Translations under genes and position numbers: made by a program
Shown: piece after piece, positions 43,032 to 51,581 of the stretch
How positions within the stretch are numbered: the stretch's first letter is position 1
Layout: the number at the start of each line of letters is the position of its first letter
Source: Microbacterium aurugineum
Lineage (GTDB): Bacteria > Actinomycetota > Actinomycetes > Actinomycetales > Microbacteriaceae
Direction of reading: 5' to 3'
DNA length: 64,000 nt
NCBI RefSeq assembly: GCF_023101205.1
Contig: NZ_CP078078.1
Span: 1,240,001-1,304,000, forward strand
Notes under the pieces: generated by a model
What the model was told of the DNA's origin: nothing
Databases searched by the model: none
Seen by the model: only the letters and a program-made list of their open reading frames with translations

Positions 43032-43391
43032 GTGTCTGAGAACGTTGCTGGAACCCCTGCCGCCGCTGCCGTCGAGTGGCTGACGATGCCCGACCTCGTC
43101 GAGGTGCTCGACGAGCCGCTCGGTCGCGTGCGCCGTCTGATCGACGAGCACTACCTGGTCGGGTCCCGTCGCACCGGCACCTTCGCCGTGCCGGCGGTGT
43201 TCATCGTCGACGGGCGTCCACTGAGCTCCTTGCGGGGAACGATCATCGTGCTCCAGGATGCGGGCTTCACCGACGACGAGCTGATCGACTGGCTGCTCGC
43301 GGACGAGGAGAGCCTGGGGCGTTCGCCGATCGACGCACTGCTGGCGGGGCACAAGAGCGCTGTGCGTCGACTCGCACGCACTCTCGCCTGA
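43032..43391 (+). CDS. Rv2175c-like DNA-binding protein
   Basis: A 119-residue winged-helix protein (VEWLTMPDLVEVLDEPLGRVRRLIDEHYLVGSRR near the N-terminus, then FIVDGRPLSSLRGTIIVLQDAGFTDDELIDWLL). In mycobacteria Rv2175c is a PknL substrate that loses DNA binding when phosphorylated on an N-terminal Thr; here a Thr at residue 7 in VAGTPAAA is one candidate. The PASTA kinase is one gene away on the other strand, which favours the same link. A GTG start fits the leaderless -10 box. Confidence 0.82.
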   Translation: MSENVAGTPAAAAVEWLTMPDLVEVLDEPLGRVRRLIDEHYLVGSRRTGTFAVPAVFIVDGRPLSSLRGTIIVLQDAGFTDDELIDWLLADEESLGRSPIDALLAGHKSAVRRLARTLA

Positions 43392-43404
43392 GGGGTCCGT
43401 CGGG

Positions 43405-44493
43405 TCAGGCGGAACGGACCGTCGCTGCGCGTGCGAGTTCACGCAGTTCGCCGACCGCGGCGTTGTCGAGCCGGGCGCCCGAGAGGGCGCGGTCGGCGTC
43501 CCGGGCGTAGTCCGCGATCATGGTCTCGACCTGAGCGAGCGCACCCGAGTCGGTGATCGTCGCCTGCAAGGAGGTCACCTGCTGCGGTGTCAGCTCGACG
43601 TCTCCGAGCATCTCGTCGAGCAGGTTCCTCGCTGAGGTGTCGAGCGCCTGCCGCGTGAGAGCGATCAGAACCGTGCGCTTGCCTTCCCGAAGGTCGTCAC
43701 CGGCCGGTTTCCCGGTGACGGAGGCGTCGCCGAACACTCCGAGCACGTCGTCGCGCAGCTGGAAGGCCATCCCGATCGGGTGACCGAAACGGCGAAGCGC
43801 GTCCAGTTGATCGGCGTCGGCGCCGGCGAGTGCGCCGCCGAGGACCAGTGGCTGCTCGATGCTGTATCTGGCCGACTTGAGAGATGCCACCCGCAGCGCC
43901 CGATCGGCGTGGAGGGCTCCGTCGTTGACACTCCAGGCCGACTCCTCGGCGATGTCGAGGAACTGCCCCGTGGTCACGTCCCGGCGCATCCGGGCGTACT
44001 CGGAGCGCACGGCGCGCGCGTGCGGCTGGTCGTCCAGCGCGGCCTCGAGCAGATCATCGCTCCAGGCGACGAGAAGGTCGCCGAGAAGAATCGCGGAGGC
44101 GCGGCCGAACGACTCGGCATCTCCCGACCACCCGGCTTCGTCGTGCGACGTCTGGAGCGCGCGATGGGCCGCAGGCCTCCCGCGACGGGTGTCGGAGTTG
44201 TCGATCAGATCGTCGTGCACGAGAGCCGCGGATTGGAAGATCTCCAACGCGGCGCACACGTCCCAGAGCGCCTCGGTCTCTGCCGCGTCACGCTCGTGGA
44301 AGCGTGCGACGGCGCGCCAGCCGGCGTGGCAGAACCGGGCGCGCAGTCTCTTCCCTCCTTCGAGGGTGCCGGCCGCGGCATCGAGAAAGGAGACGGCGTC
44401 CGGGCCGTAGTCGGCGGATTCGTCGCGCATCCGTGCGAGGAAGCGGTCGAGGCGAGCGGCGACCGCGCCGGGGACGGGGGAGGAGGACGACAC
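43405..44493 (-). CDS. Polyprenyl diphosphate synthase (IdsA-type)
   Basis: A trans-prenyltransferase of about 362 residues that condenses isopentenyl diphosphate with an allylic diphosphate. The first aspartate-rich motif is ALVHDDLIDNSDTRRGRPAAH, and the second is FQLRDDVLGVFGD. Chain length cannot be read from sequence. Start choice: the ATG at 44505 overlaps a -10 TATGCT (44501-44506), so I prefer the GTG at 44493, 7 bases after that box; the ATG remains possible. It neighbours the DUF3040 gene on the other strand. Products could serve menaquinone, carotenoids or lipid II. Confidence 0.88.
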   Translation of the reverse strand: MSSSSPVPGAVAARLDRFLARMRDESADYGPDAVSFLDAAAGTLEGGKRLRARFCHAGWRAVARFHERDAAETEALWDVCAALEIFQSAALVHDDLIDNSDTRRGRPAAHRALQTSHDEAGWSGDAESFGRASAILLGDLLVAWSDDLLEAALDDQPHARAVRSEYARMRRDVTTGQFLDIAEESAWSVNDGALHADRALRVASLKSARYSIEQPLVLGGALAGADADQLDALRRFGHPIGMAFQLRDDVLGVFGDASVTGKPAGDDLREGKRTVLIALTRQALDTSARNLLDEMLGDVELTPQQVTSLQATITDSGALAQVETMIADYARDADRALSGARLDNAAVGELRELARAATVRSA

Positions 44494-44500
44494 GACTCCC

Positions 44501-44506
44501 AGCATA
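44501..44506 (-). promoter_or_regulatory. -10 box, leaderless (polyprenyl synthase)
   Basis: TATGCT on the minus strand, 7 bases before GTG 44493. The box overlaps the upstream ATG. Confidence 0.35.
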
Positions 44507-44590
44507 CGTAAAGCAAGGGGACGTCGAACTGCTAGCCCCGGACGCCTCCGCGCGCGTAGAATGGGAGGCACGATACCCGAGGGGGACGAA

Positions 44591-44965
44591 ATGCCACTCT
44601 CCGAACAGGAGCAGCGTCTGCTCGACGAGATGGAACGCCATCTCCTTCACAATGATGCCGACGTCGTGAGCGCGCCGTCCGGCGATCGCGCACTGAGCTA
44701 CCGAAATCTGGTCTACGGTGCTCTCCTTCTCCTCGCCGGTGTCGGCGGCCTCGTGGCCGGCGTCATCCTCGGCGGCGTATGGGGCATCGTGGTCGGCGTG
44801 ATCGGATTCGTGGCGATGCTCGCCGGTGTCATCGTGGCCGTCACGCCCGTGCGGCGCACGGCTCCTGTGCAGCCTCGGGAACGCTCTGCGGCGAAGCGGC
44901 AGGATTCGGCCTCGTTCATGGACCGTATGAACGACCGCTGGGATCGTCGGCAGGACGGTCACTGA
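44591..44965 (+). CDS. DUF3040 membrane protein
   Basis: A 124-residue protein opening with the family signature PLSEQEQRLLDEMERHLLHNDADV, then two membrane helices (residues about 42-61 and 66-87: VYGALLLLAGVGGLVAGVILGG, GIVVGVIGFVAMLAGVIVAVT) and a charged C-terminal tail. DUF3040 proteins occur beside dcw genes across actinobacteria, as in Rv2169c; their function is unknown. The ATG at 44591 has GAGGGGGA upstream. TAGAAT at 44566-44571 could be its -10 box. Followed by a strong hairpin. Confidence 0.85.
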   Translation: MPLSEQEQRLLDEMERHLLHNDADVVSAPSGDRALSYRNLVYGALLLLAGVGGLVAGVILGGVWGIVVGVIGFVAMLAGVIVAVTPVRRTAPVQPRERSAAKRQDSASFMDRMNDRWDRRQDGH

Positions 44966-44983
44966 CACCCCCACTCACTTCTC

Positions 44984-45024
44984 ACGACAGAAGCCCGGAT
45001 GCTGAGCATCCGGGCTTCTGTCGT
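44984..45024 (+). terminator. Strong hairpin terminator after the DUF3040 gene
   Basis: A 19-bp perfect stem (44984-45002 with 45006-45024), including ACAGAAGCCCGGATGC and its complement, with a 3-base loop, directly after the stop. It separates the gene from the mraZ control region. Confidence 0.85.
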
Positions 45025-45046
45025 TAACGCGCGGGCCGCCACGCTC

Positions 45047-45073
45047 CTCCACTGAGCCTCCACTTCACTCCAC
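45047..45073 (-). repeat. Inverted MraZ-box array (three GTGGAG on the minus strand)
   Basis: CTCCAC at 45047-45052, 45058-45063 and 45068-45073 reads GTGGAG on the minus strand with 11- and 10-base periods. It lies about 73 bases upstream of the direct array, in the opposite orientation. Confidence 0.6.
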
Positions 45074-45088
45074 CGCGGAATTCCGCGG
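45073..45088. repeat. Perfect 16-bp palindrome upstream of mraZ
   Basis: CCGCGGAATTCCGCGG reads the same on both strands. It touches the last inverted GTGGAG repeat and lies between the two MraZ-box arrays; role unknown. Confidence 0.55.
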
Positions 45089-45145
45089 GATTTCGGCATG
45101 CCCTTTTGCTCGTGACCCGTGATTTCCTGGATTGGTCGTAGGTAA

Positions 45146-45171
45146 GTGGAGGAAAGTGGAGTAAAGTGGGG
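45146..45171 (+). promoter_or_regulatory. MraZ-box array, three direct repeats before mraZ
   Basis: GTGGAG (45146-45151), GTGGAG (45156-45161) and GTGGGG (45166-45171), exactly 10 bases apart, lie 40 bases before the mraZ start. Regular 10-base spacing puts the repeats on one helix face, as in known MraZ operators (three repeats with a 10-base period in E. coli). Autorepression of mraZ and the dcw cluster is inferred. Confidence 0.8.
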
Positions 45172-45211
45172 CGCACCTGGAGTTGGCCGGACGCAGAGGG
45201 GGTGATGGCCG

Positions 45212-45643
45212 ATGTTGCTGGGTACGCACTCTCCGAAGCTGGACGACAAAGGACGGGTCATCCTTCCTGCGAAGTTCCGCGAGGACCTCGGTGGCGGCAT
45301 CGTCGTCACCCGCGGCCAGGAGCGGTGCCTCTACGTGTTCAGCACGGCCGAGTTCGAGGCGATGCACGAGCGGATCCGCCAGGCTCCGCTCGCCAACAAG
45401 CAGGCGCGTGACTTCATGCGTCTGTTCCTCTCCGGTGCGAGTGCGGAGATGCCCGACAGTCAGAACCGCATCACCATCCCCGCGCACCTGCGTCAGTACG
45501 CAGGGCTGCAGAAGGAGCTCATCGTCACCGGAGTCGGCGCCCACGCCGAGATCTGGGACGCGGAGAGCTGGAACGCCTACCTCGCCGCTGGTGAGGAGAC
45601 CTACTCCGACCTCGAGCAGGAGGTGATTCCGGGACTCTTCTGA
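45212..45643 (+). CDS. mraZ: MraZ transcriptional regulator of the dcw cluster
   Basis: A 143-residue protein of the MraZ/AbrB-like family with two SpoVT-AbrB half domains: [24 protein letters not shown] (first) and [17 protein letters not shown] (second). It binds repeats upstream of its own gene and controls dcw transcription. GAGGGGG precedes the ATG by 9 bases. Its own boxes are immediately upstream. It is the first gene of the division/cell-wall operon, and rsmH follows. Confidence 0.95.
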   Translation: MLLGTHSPKLDDKGRVILPAKFREDLGGGIVVTRGQERCLYVFSTAEFEAMHERIRQAPLANKQARDFMRLFLSGASAEMPDSQNRITIPAHLRQYAGLQKELIVTGVGAHAEIWDAESWNAYLAAGEETYSDLEQEVIPGLF

Positions 45644-45724
45644 CCACGGCTGTGATGCCCCGCCGCTCCCGCCCCGACACACTTCCCCGGTGCCGGGTCG
45701 AGAAGCGGAGGGGGATCAGAGCCG

Positions 45725-46684
45725 ATGGTCACCCCGAGAAAGATCATGAACCTCCGAGACATCCACACCCCCGTCCTGCTCGACCGCTGCGTCGAGTTGC
45801 TCGCTCCCGCCCTTCACGCGGACGGAGCGGTGCTCGTGGACGCCACGCTCGGTATGGGCGGCCACTCCGAAGCTCTGCTCGAGCGTTTTCCGAACATCCG
45901 ACTGATCGGGCTCGACCGCGACACCGACGCGCTGCGCATCGCGGGGGAGCGGCTCGCCCGCTTCGGGGACCGCGTCACGCTGGTGCACACGGTGTACGAC
46001 GAGATCGGACTGCACGCGCAGGGCGCGGCAGGGATCCTCTTCGACCTCGGGGTCTCCTCCCTCCAACTCGACGAGGCCGAGCGCGGATTCGCATACTCGA
46101 AGGATGCTCCTCTCGACATGCGCATGGACCAGACCAAGGGCGTCACCGCTGCCGATGTCATCGCGACGTACAGCGAAGGCAACCTGCGCCGCATCTTCGA
46201 GCGGTACGGGGAGGAGAAGCTCGCCGGTCGCTACGCGCGCTTCATCATCGAGGCGCGTCAGAAGCAGCCGATCACCCGCTCCGGCGAGCTCGTCGAGATC
46301 CTGATCGCGGCGACTCCCGCTGCCGCACAGCGTGCCGGGCATCCGGCCAAGCGCGTGTTCCAGGCCCTGCGCATCGAGGTGAACACCGAGCTCAACGTGC
46401 TGGCCGACGCGATCCCGTCAGCGATGGATGCGCTCGATGTCGGCGGACGCATCGTGGTGATGTCGTACCAGTCGCTCGAGGACCGGCTCGTCAAGCAGGC
46501 CTTCGCCGCGGCGTCGGCCTCGACAGCGCCGGCCGGGCTTCCGGTGGAACTGCCCGAACATGCTCCGCGGTTCCGCATCCTCACCAAGGGCGCGGAACTC
46601 GCCGGCGACGACGAACGCGCGCGCAACCCCCGGGCGATCCCGGTGCGGCTGCGCGCCGCCGAGAAACTGCGGGAGAGCGCATGA
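45725..46684 (+). CDS. rsmH: 16S rRNA (cytosine1402-N4)-methyltransferase RsmH
   Basis: A 319-residue methyltransferase (formerly MraW) that modifies C1402 of 16S rRNA. SAM binding is in [18 protein letters not shown] near residues 40-57, and the family signatures [32 protein letters not shown] and [14 protein letters not shown] are all present. The ATG at 45725 has GGAGGGGG upstream; a second ATG at 45746 (MNLRDIHTP) is closer to the usual N-terminus and may be used. The stop overlaps the ftsL start. Confidence 0.94.
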   Translation: MVTPRKIMNLRDIHTPVLLDRCVELLAPALHADGAVLVDATLGMGGHSEALLERFPNIRLIGLDRDTDALRIAGERLARFGDRVTLVHTVYDEIGLHAQGAAGILFDLGVSSLQLDEAERGFAYSKDAPLDMRMDQTKGVTAADVIATYSEGNLRRIFERYGEEKLAGRYARFIIEARQKQPITRSGELVEILIAATPAAAQRAGHPAKRVFQALRIEVNTELNVLADAIPSAMDALDVGGRIVVMSYQSLEDRLVKQAFAAASASTAPAGLPVELPEHAPRFRILTKGAELAGDDERARNPRAIPVRLRAAEKLRESA

Positions 46685-47241
46685 GTCTGAACGCGGTGGT
46701 CCGCAAGCCCGCGACGCCCCTCACCCCGACCCGCGAGCCGCAGAGGCGGTTGCAGCCCGTCACACGGCCGGCGGTCCGTCGCAAGCCGAAGCTCGCGTAC
46801 GCGCTCGTCGCCCTGGGTGGGGCCCTGGCGATCGGTGCGGCACAGGTGGGGTTTTCGCTCGCGATCACCCAGGATTCGTTCACCTTGGCCGCGCTCTCCT
46901 CGCAGCAGCGTGAACTGGATCTCCGGTCCCACGCCTTGCAGGAAGAGCTCACCGGCCTCAGCTCGCCGCAGGTGCTCGCCAGCAGCGCTGCCGATCTCGG
47001 CATGGTCGTCGCCGGTTCTCCCTCGTACCTGCGGCTCAGCGACGGAGCGCTCTTCGGCACCGGAGCCGGCGCGGAGGGGATCTCGACCGTCAACCCCGAC
47101 GGCGCGGCGGCTGTGGCCAACTCCCTGATCGTGGAACCGCCGCCGGCGGAGACCGTGACCGACGACGGCGACACGGCCCAGACGACGCCGGACCTTCCGC
47201 CGGCCATCACCGACGGGCTCCCGAGTCCCACCACGCACTGA
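46681..47241 (+). CDS. ftsL: FtsL-type septal protein
   Basis: A 186-residue bitopic protein in the usual place between rsmH and ftsI. A basic cytoplasmic N-terminus, one membrane helix near residues 39-61 ([23 protein letters not shown]) and a short coiled coil ([25 protein letters not shown]) are FtsL traits. A Ser/Pro/Asp tail follows. Sequence similarity is low, as for all FtsL; position carries the call. It should work with FtsQ and FtsI in the divisome. Coupled to rsmH (ATGA). Confidence 0.8.
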   Translation: MSLNAVVRKPATPLTPTREPQRRLQPVTRPAVRRKPKLAYALVALGGALAIGAAQVGFSLAITQDSFTLAALSSQQRELDLRSHALQEELTGLSSPQVLASSAADLGMVVAGSPSYLRLSDGALFGTGAGAEGISTVNPDGAAAVANSLIVEPPPAETVTDDGDTAQTTPDLPPAITDGLPSPTTH

Positions 47242-47271
47242 CCCGCACGAAATGACCGATGGAGAGATCGC

Positions 47272-49038
47272 ATGACGACACGAGCAACCCGCGGTCCTCG
47301 GCGACGGACCGTCGTCGCCCTCGCCGTCATCCTCTCCGTGTTGGCGGCTTTCGTCGTACGCCTGATCGACATCCAGGTCGTGAGCGCCGACGAGCACGTC
47401 GCGCAGTCCCTCACCAAGATCGGCGCGGGGGACACGATCCCCGGCCGACGCGGATCGATCGTCGACGCGGGGGGCACCGTGCTCGCATCGAGCGTGCTGG
47501 TCTACGACGCGCAGCTGAATCCGAAGGTCATCATGCAGCTGGAGGAGAAGGATCCCCAGGTGCCGTGGGCCGAAGCGTCCGAGAAGATCGCCGCGATCAC
47601 CGGGCAGACCGGCGATGAGGTGCGTGCCCTGGTGTCGGACGCGCTCGCAGAGAACTCGCAGAGTCAGTACGCGCCGCTCAAGAATTCGCTCACCACGGAG
47701 CAGTACATCGAACTGCGCGACCTGAAGCTCGCCTACCTCCACATGGCGGGCAGGGAGACCCGCGTCTATCCGAACGGTGCGGTCGCCGGGAACATCCTCG
47801 GCTTCCTGGACGGATCGGGGAAGGCGCAGGCCGGGATCGAGCAGCTGAGTGAGAAGTGCCTCGCACCCATCGACGGCGAGGAGTCGTACCGCAGGGGATC
47901 GAACGGCGTGGTGATCCCCGGCAGTGAACGCACGGTGGAGGCCGTCGACGGCGGTTCCGTGGAGCTCACCATCAACAGCGACCTCCAGTGGTATCTGCAG
48001 CAGATGATCGGTGAGGAGGCGCAGAAGCAGGGCGCCAAGGGCGGTACCGTCACGGTCGTCGAGGTCAAGACCGGCAAGATCCGCGCGGCAGCCGAATGGC
48101 CCTCGATGGACCCCAACGATCTGGACTCCTCGACGCCGGAGACCCGGTACAGCCAGATCTTCCACAAGGACTTCGAGCCGGGATCCACGTTCAAGGCGAT
48201 CACGGCCGCCGCCGTCATCGAGGGCGCGGGCCTCACGCCGCGGAGCACGGTCACCGCGTCGTCGCGGGAGACGTTCCCCAACGGGGCCGTCGTGAACGAC
48301 GCGTTCAGTCACCCCGCCTACAACTACACGCTCGCCGGTGGGCTCATCGATTCGTCGAACGTGGCGCTGTCGAAGTTCGGCACCATGGTCTCCCCGGACG
48401 TGCGCTACGACTACCTCGAGAGGTTCGGAGTCGGCCAGAAGACGCTCGACTTCCCCTCGGAGGTCGGCGGCATCCTCCACCCGGTCAGCGACTGGGACAG
48501 TCAGTCCCTCTACACGACGACGTTCGGCCAGTACTTCACGGTGACGGCGCCGCAACTCGCCGGTGCTTACCAGGCGATCGCCAACGGCGGGGAGAAGATC
48601 GATCTCTCCCTCGTCGAATCGTGCACGGCCGAGGACGGCACCGTCGTGAAGTCCGAGGCGCCGAAGCATGAGCAGATCATCAAGAAGCAGACCGCGGCCG
48701 AGCTGACGCGCATGCTGGAGAACGTGGCGGTGCAGGGCGGCAACGCGGACCGCATCCAGGTCCCGGGCTACCGCGTGACCAGCAAGACCGGTACCGCGCA
48801 GGTGTCCGACGGCAACGGCGGCTACAAGGCCGGCGTCTACTACACCAGCATGGTGGGGTTCGCCCCGGTGGACGATCCGCAGTACGTCGTCGTGGTCACC
48901 CTGGACGAGCCGACTAAGGTTGTATCGTCCGCGGCCACCGCATCCGCCTTCCAGAAGGCGATGACGCAGGTGATGAAGACCTATCGCGTGATGCCGTCCA
49001 CTGTCCCGATGGACGAGCTCCTTCCCAAGTTCGGATAG
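47272..49038 (+). CDS. ftsI: Peptidoglycan transpeptidase FtsI (PBP2b/PbpB type)
   Basis: A 588-residue class B penicillin-binding protein that cross-links septal peptidoglycan. A short membrane anchor (VVALAVILSVLAAFVVRL) precedes the dimerisation domain. The transpeptidase motifs are Ser305 in GSTFKAI (SxxK), Ser361-Ser-Asn363 in DSSNVALS, and Lys505-Thr-Gly in SKTGTAQV. The next gene, murF, follows after 27 bases; murE, often present here, is absent. The C-terminus has no PASTA repeats. Confidence 0.95.
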   Translation: MTTRATRGPRRRTVVALAVILSVLAAFVVRLIDIQVVSADEHVAQSLTKIGAGDTIPGRRGSIVDAGGTVLASSVLVYDAQLNPKVIMQLEEKDPQVPWAEASEKIAAITGQTGDEVRALVSDALAENSQSQYAPLKNSLTTEQYIELRDLKLAYLHMAGRETRVYPNGAVAGNILGFLDGSGKAQAGIEQLSEKCLAPIDGEESYRRGSNGVVIPGSERTVEAVDGGSVELTINSDLQWYLQQMIGEEAQKQGAKGGTVTVVEVKTGKIRAAAEWPSMDPNDLDSSTPETRYSQIFHKDFEPGSTFKAITAAAVIEGAGLTPRSTVTASSRETFPNGAVVNDAFSHPAYNYTLAGGLIDSSNVALSKFGTMVSPDVRYDYLERFGVGQKTLDFPSEVGGILHPVSDWDSQSLYTTTFGQYFTVTAPQLAGAYQAIANGGEKIDLSLVESCTAEDGTVVKSEAPKHEQIIKKQTAAELTRMLENVAVQGGNADRIQVPGYRVTSKTGTAQVSDGNGGYKAGVYYTSMVGFAPVDDPQYVVVVTLDEPTKVVSSAATASAFQKAMTQVMKTYRVMPSTVPMDELLPKFG

Positions 49039-49065
49039 TCGGCGAGAGCCGCGCATGGAGATGAA

Positions 49066-50478
49066 ATGATCGCCCTGACGCTCGCTGAGATCGCCGCCGC
49101 AGTCGGCGGTGAACTGCGCGTGGCCGGAGAGGACACGACCGAGACCGTCGTCGACGGGATCGTCGACACCGACTCCCGCACGATGACTCCCGGCTCGGTC
49201 TTCGTCGCGAAGCCCGGCGCGGAGACCGACGGCCACCGGTTCGTGGGTGCGGCTGTCGCAGCAGGGGCCGCCGTGGCGATCGTCGAGCACACCGTCGACG
49301 TCCCCGTCAGCCAGGTCGTCGTGCCGGACGCCGTCGTGGCCCTCGGCGCCCTCGCGCGCGAGGTGGTCGCTCGCGTCCGTGCCGAGGGGCGCCTCCGCAT
49401 CGTCGGCATCACCGGGTCGAACGGCAAGACGACGACCAAGAACTTCCTCGCGCGCATCCTGGAGGACGAGGGCGAGACCGTCGCTCCCGTCAAGTCGTTC
49501 AACAATGAGGTCGGCGCTCCCGTCACCATGCTCCGCGTGACGAAGAGCACCCGTTTCCTCGTGAGCGAGTTCGGTGCGGCCGCGCCGGGGAGCATCGCGC
49601 ACCTCGCGGGCCTGGTGGAGCCGGATCTCGCCGTGGTCCTCATGGTCGGCATGGCTCATGCCGGAGGGTTCGGCGGGATCGAGGCGACGGCCAAGGCGAA
49701 GTCGGAGCTCGTCTCGGCAGCCCGCGTGCCCGGCACGGCCGTGCTCAACATCGACGATCCCCGAGTGGCCGCGATGAAGGATCTCGCGCTCTCGCGCGGC
49801 CTGGACGTCATCGGCTTCGGGCAGAGTGACGCCGCCGACGTGCGCGCGGTCGACATCGAGGTATCGGCCTCGGGCACGTCCTGCGTCATCGAGGTCGGCG
49901 GGGAGCGGCTCCCGTTGCGACTTCGCGTGCTCGGTGCACATCACATCACCAATGCCCTGGCGGCGATCGCCTCCGCCCTCGTCCTCGGCATCGCCCCGGC
50001 AGACGCCGTCGCGCGTCTGGAGACGGTGGAGATCGCCGAACGATGGCGTATGCAACCGCTCGGCAGCGATCGCGTCCGCATCATCAACGACGCCTACAAC
50101 GCCAGCCCGGACTCGATGGCTGCGGCGCTGCGCACCCTCGCCCAGATCACCGGTCCCGACGAGCGGACGGTCGCCGTGCTCGGGGCCATGAGTGAACTCG
50201 GCGAGAGCGCGGGGGAGGAGCACGATCGGATCGGTCTGCTCGCCGTGCGTCTGAACATCCAGCGAATCGTCGTCGTCGGACCGGAGGCCAGGCGGCTCTA
50301 TCTCGCCGCCGTCGGCGAAGGCTCCTGGGACAGTGAGGCCGTGCACCTTCCCGACCAGGACGCGGCGTACGAGTACCTCCGCACCGAGCTCCGCGACGGC
50401 GATCGCGTGCTCGTGAAGTCATCCAATTCCGTGGGCCTCCGGCATCTCGGCGATCGTCTGGGAGAATTGTTCTCGTGA
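49066..50478 (+). CDS. murF: UDP-N-acetylmuramoyl-tripeptide-D-alanyl-D-alanine ligase
   Basis: A 470-residue Mur ligase that adds D-Ala-D-Ala to the muramoyl tripeptide. The N-terminal domain has TDSRTMTPGSVFVAKPG, and the ATP site is VGITGSNGKTTTKNF (near residues 113-127). The central FNNEVGAPVTMLR and the C-terminal IINDAYNASPDSMAAAL are typical MurF signatures. The stop overlaps mraY (GTGA). A strong ribosome site is not obvious, but the ATG follows GGAGATGAA. Cytoplasmic. Confidence 0.95.
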   Translation: MIALTLAEIAAAVGGELRVAGEDTTETVVDGIVDTDSRTMTPGSVFVAKPGAETDGHRFVGAAVAAGAAVAIVEHTVDVPVSQVVVPDAVVALGALAREVVARVRAEGRLRIVGITGSNGKTTTKNFLARILEDEGETVAPVKSFNNEVGAPVTMLRVTKSTRFLVSEFGAAAPGSIAHLAGLVEPDLAVVLMVGMAHAGGFGGIEATAKAKSELVSAARVPGTAVLNIDDPRVAAMKDLALSRGLDVIGFGQSDAADVRAVDIEVSASGTSCVIEVGGERLPLRLRVLGAHHITNALAAIASALVLGIAPADAVARLETVEIAERWRMQPLGSDRVRIINDAYNASPDSMAAALRTLAQITGPDERTVAVLGAMSELGESAGEEHDRIGLLAVRLNIQRIVVVGPEARRLYLAAVGEGSWDSEAVHLPDQDAAYEYLRTELRDGDRVLVKSSNSVGLRHLGDRLGELFS

Positions 50479-51581
50479 GGTCTCTCATCATGTCGGCGGC
50501 GATCTCGCTCGCCTTCACCCTGTTCCTGACCCCCGTCTTCCTCCGGCTCTTCCGGAAGTGGGGCTGGGGACAGGTCATCCGTACCCCGGAGTCGGTCCAC
50601 AATCCGAGCCATGAGGCGAAGCGCGGGACCCCCACGATGGGCGGCGTCATCTTCATCCTCGGCTCGATCGTGGGCTACTTCACGGGCGTCCTCGTCAGCG
50701 GCGAGGTTCCCGCCCTCTCGGCGCTCCTGGTGATCTGGCTGATGGTCGGCTTCGGTGCCGTGGGCTTCATCGACGACTACATGAAGGTGCGCAGCCAGCG
50801 GAGCCTCGGGCTGTCGGGCTGGCGCAAGGTCATCGGCCAGCTCATCGTGATCGTGCCCTTCGGTATCGTCGCCCTCAACTTCCCCAACAAGTGGGGGCAG
50901 ACGCCTGCGAGCTCCGCGATCTCCCTCTTCCGCGACATCACCTGGCTCAACCTGTTCGCCTTCGGTGTCGTGCTCGGCTGGATCCTCTATCTGGTGTGGA
51001 TCTCGGTCATCGGCGTCGCCACGTCGAACAGCGTCAACCTGACGGACGGGCTGGACGGCCTCGCCGCCGGTGCCGGTGTCATCGTCGTCGGTGCGTACAG
51101 CGTGATCGCGTTCTGGCAGTTCAAGCAGCCCTGCATCGGCGGAGACCCCGATGCGCTCGGCGGATGCTACGAGGTCCGCGATCCCTTCAACCTCGCCATC
51201 ATCGCGGCTTCGGTCGCGGCGAGCCTCATCGGGTTCCTCTGGTGGAACGCCCCCAAGGCGAAGGTCTTCATGGGTGACGTCGGCTCGATGGCCATCGGTG
51301 GCGTGATCACCGCCATGGCGATCCTCACCCGCACCGAACTCCTCCTCCTCGTGATCGCCGGGGTGTTCGTGCTGTCTTCCGGTTCGGTCATCCTGCAGCG
51401 GGGCTACTTCAAGCTCACCCGAGGCAAGCGCCTCTTCCTGATGAGCCCGTTCCATCACCACCTGGAGATGCGCGGCTGGTCCGAGGTCACGATCGTCGTC
51501 CGCATGTGGATCATCGCCGGTCTGCTCGCCGTGTCGGCCGTCGGCCTGTTCTACGTCGAATGGCTCACCCGTGTCGACTGA
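50475..51581 (+). CDS. mraY: Phospho-N-acetylmuramoyl-pentapeptide transferase
   Basis: A 368-residue polytopic enzyme that makes lipid I by moving phospho-MurNAc-pentapeptide to undecaprenyl phosphate. The conserved FIDDYMKVRSQRSLGLSGW loop, NLTDGLDGLAAGAGV (catalytic Asp) and the histidine-rich FHHHLEMRGW are all present. About ten membrane helices. A GTG start overlaps the murF stop and the end overlaps murD. One of the clearest genes of the run. Confidence 0.96.
   Translation: MRSLIMSAAISLAFTLFLTPVFLRLFRKWGWGQVIRTPESVHNPSHEAKRGTPTMGGVIFILGSIVGYFTGVLVSGEVPALSALLVIWLMVGFGAVGFIDDYMKVRSQRSLGLSGWRKVIGQLIVIVPFGIVALNFPNKWGQTPASSAISLFRDITWLNLFAFGVVLGWILYLVWISVIGVATSNSVNLTDGLDGLAAGAGVIVVGAYSVIAFWQFKQPCIGGDPDALGGCYEVRDPFNLAIIAASVAASLIGFLWWNAPKAKVFMGDVGSMAIGGVITAMAILTRTELLLLVIAGVFVLSSGSVILQRGYFKLTRGKRLFLMSPFHHHLEMRGWSEVTIVVRMWIIAGLLAVSAVGLFYVEWLTRVD

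Noticed and set aside
45146..45171. A CRISPR-like or tandem repeat array
   Set aside because: Three 6-base units with 10-base period just before mraZ are operator repeats, not CRISPR; no spacers or cas genes.
46258..50346. A 1362-codon minus-strand frame opposite rsmH to murF
   Set aside because: The plus strand encodes recognisable essential proteins in order; the minus translation is Arg/Gly/His-rich with no family similarity I can see.
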